NCBI GenBank assembly: GCA_020846005.1
Contig: JADLEQ010000085.1
Span: 124,001-188,000, forward strand
Direction of reading: 5' to 3'
Source: Polyangiaceae bacterium
Lineage (GTDB): Bacteria > Myxococcota_A > Polyangia > Polyangiales > Polyangiaceae
DNA length: 64,000 nucleotides
Below the pieces are notes generated by a model that made no database searches, was not told the DNA's origin, and was given only the letters and a program-made list of their open reading frames with translations. Shown here one piece after another: positions 59,191 through 64,000 of the stretch; position 1 is the first letter of the stretch; every line of letters begins with the position of its first letter. A program made the translations under genes and the position numbers.

Positions 59191-59913
59191 TCAGCCGCGG
59201 ATCCGGCGCTCCTTCGCCTCGACGGCCTCGGCGAACAGGCCGACGTACGAGGCCGCGCTCGTCAGGGAGAAGAACAGCGAGAAGTACACCAGCCAGCGGC
59301 CGACCACGACCAGATCCACCACGCCGAGGTCCAGGAAGCCCAGGGAGAGGTGGTACGGGAACCCCACGATCAGGCACAGGATCCCGACCAGCTGGAGCGC
59401 GGTCTTCTGCTTGCCCCCCTCGCCGGCCGCGATCACCACGCCCTCGCTGCTCGCGATCGACCGGAGCGCCGTGATCGTGATCTCGCGCGCGAGGAGCAGG
59501 ACGACCGCCCACTCGGCGATGCGTCCCATCGGGACCATCCAGACCAGACACGCCATGACCAGCAGCTTGTCCGCCAGCGGGTCGAGGAACTTGCCGAGCA
59601 CGCTCACGACGTCGAGGCGACGCGCCAGCCAGCCGTCGAGGAGGTCCGTGATGGCGGCGGCCGCGTAGACGAGCGCGGCGATGGCGCACGAGCGGGGCGT
59701 CCCCACGTCGAGCAGCCAGAGCACGAGGGGGATGACGAGGATCCGGGCGAACGTGAGGAGGTTCGGGACGTTCAGCGCGTCGTCGCGGAGCGAGCGGCGG
59801 CGCGCGTGCGCCTCCGGGCTCCCGCGCAGGGGTCGTCCGCCGGGCGCCTCGGCGCCGCGGGGGGGCGCCGAGGCCTCGGGCGGCGGGGGGGTGGGCGGTC
59901 GGGACGTCGCCAT
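59191..59913 (-). CDS. pgsA: CDP-diacylglycerol-glycerol-3-phosphate 3-phosphatidyltransferase
   Basis: 240 residues. The CDP-alcohol phosphotransferase motif is DGWLARRLDVVSVLGKFLDP followed by LADK (Asp-Gly-x2-Ala-Arg-x8-Gly-x3-Asp-x3-Asp). NVPNLLTFARILVIPLV opens the membrane core. It makes phosphatidylglycerophosphate, the precursor of phosphatidylglycerol and cardiolipin. The first 50 residues are a Pro/Arg-rich extension. The ATG is supported by TAGCCT 8 bases upstream. Confidence 0.95.
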   Translation of the reverse strand: MATSRPPTPPPPEASAPPRGAEAPGGRPLRGSPEAHARRRSLRDDALNVPNLLTFARILVIPLVLWLLDVGTPRSCAIAALVYAAAAITDLLDGWLARRLDVVSVLGKFLDPLADKLLVMACLVWMVPMGRIAEWAVVLLLAREITITALRSIASSEGVVIAAGEGGKQKTALQLVGILCLIVGFPYHLSLGFLDLGVVDLVVVGRWLVYFSLFFSLTSAASYVGLFAEAVEAKERRIRG

Positions 59914-59924
59914 CGGGGCGCAGG

Positions 59925-61436
59925 CTAGCGCGGCGGCCCGGCGGGCGGGGAGCCGAGGACCAGCAGCGCGCCGTCCCCGCTGAAGGCCAGGAAACCGCGC
60001 GTGCCGAGCGGGGCCTCCTCGGGCGAGGCGGCCCGCGGGACGAGCCGGCCCATCCACCCGAGCACGTCGGCCCCGCGCGCGAGCAGCGGGCGCTCGGCCG
60101 TCGTTCGGAGCGAGCGGACGGGGCGCTCATGCTCCACGACGACGGCCCCGCGCCCCGAGAGCTGCACCACGGCGACGTGGTCGCCCTCGCCGTCGGGGAC
60201 GCGCCCGTGCTCGTGGCGCAGCCGGCCGTCGAAGGCCAGCAGCGCGGACTCCCGGACGTAGAGGAAGTCGTCCGTCAGCTCGACGACCGTCGGGTCGCAC
60301 CCGGGCCGCGCCCCGAGCAGCACGTGGCCGAGGCCCTCGAGCTGGACGAACGGTGCGTGTGCCCCGCCGAGCGGCTCTGCGGTCTCGCGCCCTCGCGCCC
60401 GGCGGAGGAGCTGCGTCGCCACGAACGCCGGCCCCGCGGGCACGAGCGCGCGGAGCGCCGCCTGCCGGAGCCCGCACACCTCGACGACCGCGAGCGCGAC
60501 CAGGCCGTCCCCGAGCGCACGGGCGGCTCCGAACGTCGGCAGCTGGAGTGGCGCCGGGTGCGCGGGGCGGCCCGATCCCGAAGCTGGCGGCTGGACGGAC
60601 CGCGCGCCCGGAGGCTGCGCCGGGGCCGGCGCGGGCTGGGGAGGCGGCATCGACTCGGGCAGCGGTGGGATGACCGGGCCGAGGCGGCCGCCTCCCGCCG
60701 CGCCTCGCGACGGAGGCGGCGCGAGCCCGTCGCCGCCGGGCTCGCGCGTGAGCCAGCGCCCGGCGCGCGACGGCGCGCCCTCGCTGGCGGCGGCGGCCCG
60801 TGAGAAGGGCTGCGCGTCATCGCTGGCCGTCAGCTCCGCGGCTGCCTCGGCCGCGGCGCGGCGCACCTCGGCCGCCTCGGGGGCGGGCTCCGCGGGCTCG
60901 GCCGGGACCCGCTGGTCGAGCAGGAGCTGCATCCTGCGCGCCATCTGGGGCTGCCCCGCCCGCTCGAACGCCGCGAGCGCCTTCGCCGGCTCGCCGAGCC
61001 GCTCGTACACCAGCCCGAGATAGCCCCACGCGCGCTGGTGCCCGGGGACGCGCTCCAGCACCTCCAGCAGGGCGTCGCGCGACTGCGTGGTCTGGCCCGT
61101 CTTCAGGTAGCTGAGCGCGAGGTTTACCCGGGGGGTGATCTCCGCCGGGCGCGCGCGGATGATCTCCTCGTAGATCGTGATGGCGCGCGGGTAGAGCCCC
61201 AGCCGAAAGTAGACGACCCCGAGGAGCCCCTGGCCCTCCACGTCTCGCGGCTGCAGCGAGAGCGCGCGCTCCAGCTCCTCCTTGGCCTCGCCCACGCAGT
61301 CGTCCTGCAGGAGCTCGCTGCCGCGGTACAGGTGGTACAGGAACTCCTCGCCGTCGAACGACGACGGCGGCGGCGAGGAGTCCGGGGCCGACTCGGCCGG
61401 CCCGCGCTGCGCCGTCGGCTCCTCCGTGCTCGCCAT
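59925..61436 (-). CDS. TPR protein with C-terminal AIM24-like domain
   Basis: 503 residues. The N-terminal third has three or four TPRs (EEFLYHLYRGSELLQDDCVGEAKEELERAL, GLLGVVYFRLGLYPRAITIYEEII, VNLALSYLKTGQTTQSRDALLEVL, WGYLGLVYERLGEPAKALAAFERAG). A Pro/Ala linker (about 185-290) follows. The C terminus matches AIM24: FVQLEGLGHVLLGA, VELTDDFLYVRESALLAFDG, VAVVQLSGRGAVVVE. The AIM24 fold is a double-stranded beta-helix of unclear function. It follows hisA in the same direction after 17 bases. Confidence 0.82.
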   Translation of the reverse strand: MASTEEPTAQRGPAESAPDSSPPPSSFDGEEFLYHLYRGSELLQDDCVGEAKEELERALSLQPRDVEGQGLLGVVYFRLGLYPRAITIYEEIIRARPAEITPRVNLALSYLKTGQTTQSRDALLEVLERVPGHQRAWGYLGLVYERLGEPAKALAAFERAGQPQMARRMQLLLDQRVPAEPAEPAPEAAEVRRAAAEAAAELTASDDAQPFSRAAAASEGAPSRAGRWLTREPGGDGLAPPPSRGAAGGGRLGPVIPPLPESMPPPQPAPAPAQPPGARSVQPPASGSGRPAHPAPLQLPTFGAARALGDGLVALAVVEVCGLRQAALRALVPAGPAFVATQLLRRARGRETAEPLGGAHAPFVQLEGLGHVLLGARPGCDPTVVELTDDFLYVRESALLAFDGRLRHEHGRVPDGEGDHVAVVQLSGRGAVVVEHERPVRSLRTTAERPLLARGADVLGWMGRLVPRAASPEEAPLGTRGFLAFSGDGALLVLGSPPAGPPR

Positions 61437-61453
61437 GGGGGTCGTGGAGCCTA

Positions 61454-62188
61454 TCAGACGCTCACGGGCGCGTCGCCGCGCGCGGCCGCCAGCGCGGCGT
61501 CCAGCGTGAACCGGCCCTCGTGGAGGGCGCGCCCCACGATCGCTCCCGCGATCTCGCGGTGCCGAGCGAGCCGCGCCACGTGCTCGATCGAGCCCACGCC
61601 CCCGCTCGCGATGACCGGGATCGAGGTGGAGCGGGCGAGGCGAACCGTGGCGTCGACGTTCGGCCCCTGCTCCATGCCGTCGCGCGCGATGTCGGTGTAG
61701 AGCACCCCCGCGAGCGGGAGCGCCGCGAGCTCGGCGAGGAGCTCCGTCGCGAGCGTCGCGGACTGCTCGAGCCAGCCCCGGGTCGCGACCCGGCCGTCGC
61801 GCGCGTCGAGCGCGACGACCACTCGCCCGGGGTGCGCCGCGGACAACTGCTCCACCATCTCGCGATCCTCGAGCGCCGCCGTGCCGAGCACCACCCGGTC
61901 GGCGCCGAGCTCGAGGTACGCCTCGGCCGCGACCCGGGTGCGGACCCCGCCCCCCACCTGCACCCCGCGCCCGAACGCCTCCACGACGCGGCGGACCAGC
62001 GCGCGCTGGACCGGGAAGCCCTCGCGGGCGCCCTCCAGATCGACCACGTGGAGGTGCCCCGCACGGCCACGCCACCCGGCCGCGAGCTCCACCGGGTCGA
62101 TGGAGTAGCGCGTCACGTCCTCGTAGCTGCCCTGGCGGAGGCGGACGGCGCTGCCGCCCAGGAGGTCGATGGCAGGGTAAAGATCCAT
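61454..62188 (-). CDS. hisA: HisA, ProFAR isomerase
   Basis: 244 residues forming one TIM barrel. Catalytic Asp8 is in YPAIDLLGG and the second Asp is in YTDIARDGM. Phosphate sites are VQVGGGVR, VVLGTAAL and VIASGGVGS. It isomerises ProFAR to PRFAR in histidine synthesis. It follows hisH after 14 bases. The partner hisF is not in the window. Confidence 0.97.
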   Translation of the reverse strand: MDLYPAIDLLGGSAVRLRQGSYEDVTRYSIDPVELAAGWRGRAGHLHVVDLEGAREGFPVQRALVRRVVEAFGRGVQVGGGVRTRVAAEAYLELGADRVVLGTAALEDREMVEQLSAAHPGRVVVALDARDGRVATRGWLEQSATLATELLAELAALPLAGVLYTDIARDGMEQGPNVDATVRLARSTSIPVIASGGVGSIEHVARLARHREIAGAIVGRALHEGRFTLDAALAAARGDAPVSV

Positions 62189-62202
62189 GGGGACCGGGGA
62201 GA

Positions 62203-62871
62203 CTACTCGGCGGCGCCGTCGCGGAGGAAGGCGGAGAGGAGGGCGAGCCCGGCGTCCTGGCTCTTCTCGGGGTGGAACTGGCTGGCGAAGACCGCCCCGC
62301 TCGCCACCGCGGCCGTCACCACGCTCGCGCCGTGGGTCACCGTCGCGCGGACGACCTCGGGCCGAGAGGGCACCGCGTGGAACGAATGAACGAAGTACAG
62401 CCACGCGCGTTCTCCGCCGGCCGCCTCGAGGAGCGGATGGCCCCCTGCGGCGAGGCGGAGCTGGTTCCACCCCATGTGCGGGATCTTGACGCCGGGCTCC
62501 GGGTGGAGCCGGACGACCGTCCCCGCGAGCCAGCCCAGCCCCCGCGCCTCGGGCGCCTCCTCGCTCGACTCGAAGAGCGCCTGCAGGCCGAGGCAAATCC
62601 CGAGGTACGGCACGCCGCGCTCGAGCGCGCCGAGGAGCGCGGCGCGCAGCTCCAGCCGATCGAGGGCGGCCGCGAAGTCGCGGAACGCGCCCTGCCCCGG
62701 GACGACGACGCGATCGGCACGCGCGAGGGCCGCTGGGTCGGCGGTGCGCTCGATCCGCGCGACGACCCCGGCGCGCTCCGCCGCGGCCGCGAGCGCGCGC
62801 TCGACGCTCCGGACGTTCCCGATCCGGGTGTCGACGAGCGCGACCTCGAGCGCCGCGGAGGGCGTCGTCAT
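62203..62871 (-). CDS. hisH: HisH, imidazole glycerol phosphate synthase glutaminase subunit
   Basis: 222 residues. The nucleophile Cys93 is in GICLGLQALF; the triad is completed by His200 and Glu202 in FHPEKS. VPGQGAF and HMGWNQL are family motifs. It feeds ammonia to HisF. Its ATG overlaps the hisB stop by 4 bases. Confidence 0.97.
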   Translation of the reverse strand: MTTPSAALEVALVDTRIGNVRSVERALAAAAERAGVVARIERTADPAALARADRVVVPGQGAFRDFAAALDRLELRAALLGALERGVPYLGICLGLQALFESSEEAPEARGLGWLAGTVVRLHPEPGVKIPHMGWNQLRLAAGGHPLLEAAGGERAWLYFVHSFHAVPSRPEVVRATVTHGASVVTAAVASGAVFASQFHPEKSQDAGLALLSAFLRDGAAE

Positions 62872-63461
62872 CCGTCCAGGCTGCCCTTCGTCGACGGGAT
62901 CCCGGCGGCCCGAGGATCGATCTCGACGGCTCGTCGGAGCGCGCGGGCGAAGGCCTTGAAGCATGCCTCGACGATGTGGTGGAGGTTCGTCCCCTCGTGG
63001 AGCCGGACGTGGAGGTTGGCGCCGCACGTCCGCGCAAACGCCTCGAAGAAGACCTCGGCGAGCTCGGTGTCCCAGGCGCCGAGCTTCGCCTTGGGCAGCG
63101 CGACTCGCCACACGAAGAAGGGCCGCCCCGAGAGATCGAGCGCGACGCTGGCCAGCGTCTCGTCCATCGGTTGAGTGGCCTCGCCGAACCGGCGGATCCC
63201 CGCCCGCTCGCCGAGCGCGTCGCGCACGGCGCGGCCAAGGACCATCCCGAGATCCTCGGTCGTGTGGTGGCCGTCCACGTCCACGTCGCCGGCGGCGCGG
63301 ACGCTGAGATCGAGGCACCCGTGGCGCGCGATCTGCTCGAGCATGTGGGAGAGGAAGGGGAGGGGCGTCGCGATGCTCGCCTGGCCGCTGCCGTCCAGAT
63401 CGAGCTCCACGGTGATCTCCGTCTCTCGGGTCTTGCGCTCCACCTTCGCGGTGCGGGTCAT
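62868..63461 (-). CDS. hisB: Imidazoleglycerol-phosphate dehydratase
   Basis: 197 residues, the single-domain dehydratase without the phosphatase half. Manganese-binding His motifs are HHTTEDLGMVLG and HHIVEACFKAFARALR; FLSHMLEQIARHG opens the first half. It converts IGP to imidazole acetol phosphate. Its start overlaps the upstream gene by 4 bases, forming an upstream-gene-hisB-hisH-hisA run. Confidence 0.97.
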   Translation of the reverse strand: MTRTAKVERKTRETEITVELDLDGSGQASIATPLPFLSHMLEQIARHGCLDLSVRAAGDVDVDGHHTTEDLGMVLGRAVRDALGERAGIRRFGEATQPMDETLASVALDLSGRPFFVWRVALPKAKLGAWDTELAEVFFEAFARTCGANLHVRLHEGTNLHHIVEACFKAFARALRRAVEIDPRAAGIPSTKGSLDG

Positions 63462-64000
63462 TCCAGCTCCTCGATCTTCCAGCGGCCTTCCTCCTCGACG
63501 AGCTCGAGGGTGGCGCCGCCACCGTAGGACATCGTGGCACGGTCGCCCACGATCTCGAAGCGGGCCGCAGCGAGGCTCGCCTCGAGCGCCTGGACGATTC
63601 GATCCATCTCCGCGCGCTGCTCGCCGTCCCAGTCCGCCGCGAGCTTCTTCTCGTCCAGGCCCTCGCCGAGGGCACGCGGCACGAACCGGAGGAGGATGTC
63701 CCAGCGCTTGCGCCCGTAGGCGCGGACGAACGACCGCACCGCCTGCTCGGGCGTCGCCTGGCCGTAGAGATCGATCGCGTGGCCGTCCACCTTCCAGCCG
63801 TCCGGCTCGAGCACCAGGCGGAGGGGCTCGCCCTCGGGAGAGACGACCACCGCGGTGACGACCGGCGAGCTCGCCGGCCGGCGGAGGGCTCGCGCGAGCT
63901 CGCGCGTCTCCTCGGGCCGCGCCTTCGCGAGGCGGACGAAGGCGTCGAGCGGGAGCCCCGCGCGCGCCTCGTCGCTCAGCAAGGCGTAGGCGTCGGCGTA
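63458..64000 (-). CDS. Conserved protein upstream of hisB, 5' end outside window
   Basis: The frame is open to the end of the window; a TTG at 63982 exists, but the upstream residues (YADAYALLSDEARAG) read as protein, so the gene is taken as partial. The visible 180 residues include LEPDGWKVDGHAIDLYGQATPEQAVRSFVRAYGRKRWDILLRFVP and end WKIEELE. The pattern of repeated helical AVRSFV-x-A and beta strands ending in an E-G-R-W-K-I-E-E-L motif suggests an NTF2-like or DUF4878-like fold. The function is unknown. Confidence 0.7.
   Translation of the reverse strand, partial: YADAYALLSDEARAGLPLDAFVRLAKARPEETRELARALRRPASSPVVTAVVVSPEGEPLRLVLEPDGWKVDGHAIDLYGQATPEQAVRSFVRAYGRKRWDILLRFVPRALGEGLDEKKLAADWDGEQRAEMDRIVQALEASLAAARFEIVGDRATMSYGGGATLELVEEEGRWKIEELE

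Overview
The window is 64 kb of very GC-rich DNA (roughly 70% or more by eye), gene dense, with frequent GTG starts and 4-bp stop/start overlaps. It carries three Ser/Thr protein kinases, many lipoproteins with Ala/Gly/Ser-rich linkers, Sel1 and TPR proteins, sigma-54, and a complete nitrogen-type PTS with HPr kinase. This combination points to a myxobacterium (Myxococcota, probably Polyangiales-like). That assignment is inference from gene content and style; there is no rRNA to confirm it. I see no CRISPR array, insertion sequence or prophage. One tRNA (Pro, UGG) is present. No gene-free stretch exceeds about 300 bases.

Layout. 1-6.5 kb: 3' part of a kinase gene, a perfect 54-bp tandem duplication, a small Cys-rich protein, tRNA-Pro, a PEGA-like lipoprotein coupled to guaA, an M16-fold lipoprotein, and an ECF-like sigma factor behind a near-consensus sigma-54 promoter with three helically phased GTTACGC repeats. 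6.6-16.3 kb: a one-cluster Fe-S-type protein coupled to an enoyl-ACP-reductase-like SDR, a beta-propeller protein, a GT-C-like membrane protein, and a kinase divergent from a dynamin-family GTPase. 16.4-24.5 kb: lptA-lptB-rpoN-hpf-ptsN-hprK-rapZ-ptsH-ptsI, the classic rpoN/PTS-Ntr block. LptA/LptB serve LPS export; PtsI, HPr and PtsN form a sugar-permease-free phosphorelay that HprK can gate through a Ser on HPr.

24.6-34.4 kb: a probable glycan-modification cluster (epimerase, PLP aminotransferase, polyprenyl-type GT2, ATP-grasp ligase, methyltransferase, PLD-family synthase) with an inserted Sel1 lipoprotein, then an HD phosphohydrolase. 34.5-46.4 kb: an XPB-like helicase-associated-domain protein without a motor, lysA, pyk, a third kinase translationally coupled to pyk, envelope and propeller proteins, and a retropepsin-like zinc-protease/RimK pair in which RimK carries a C-terminal RCK_C domain. 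46.4-56.4 kb: two uncharacterised proteins, a 26-bp four-copy repeat, a DUF4139 lipoprotein, bolA, a CGFS glutaredoxin, a lipoprotein hydrolase, apt, surE and a membrane-anchored unknown.

56.4-64 kb: a tight operon of two Cys-rich Gly/Ala/Ser-repeat lipoproteins, an orphan FliQ/SctS export-apparatus subunit and an EpmA-like ligase; then pgsA, a TPR-AIM24 protein and hisB-hisH-hisA.

A recurring feature is a TAnnnn hexamer 6-9 bases before the start codon of at least 16 genes on both strands. It suggests widespread leaderless transcription and was used here to decide several starts.
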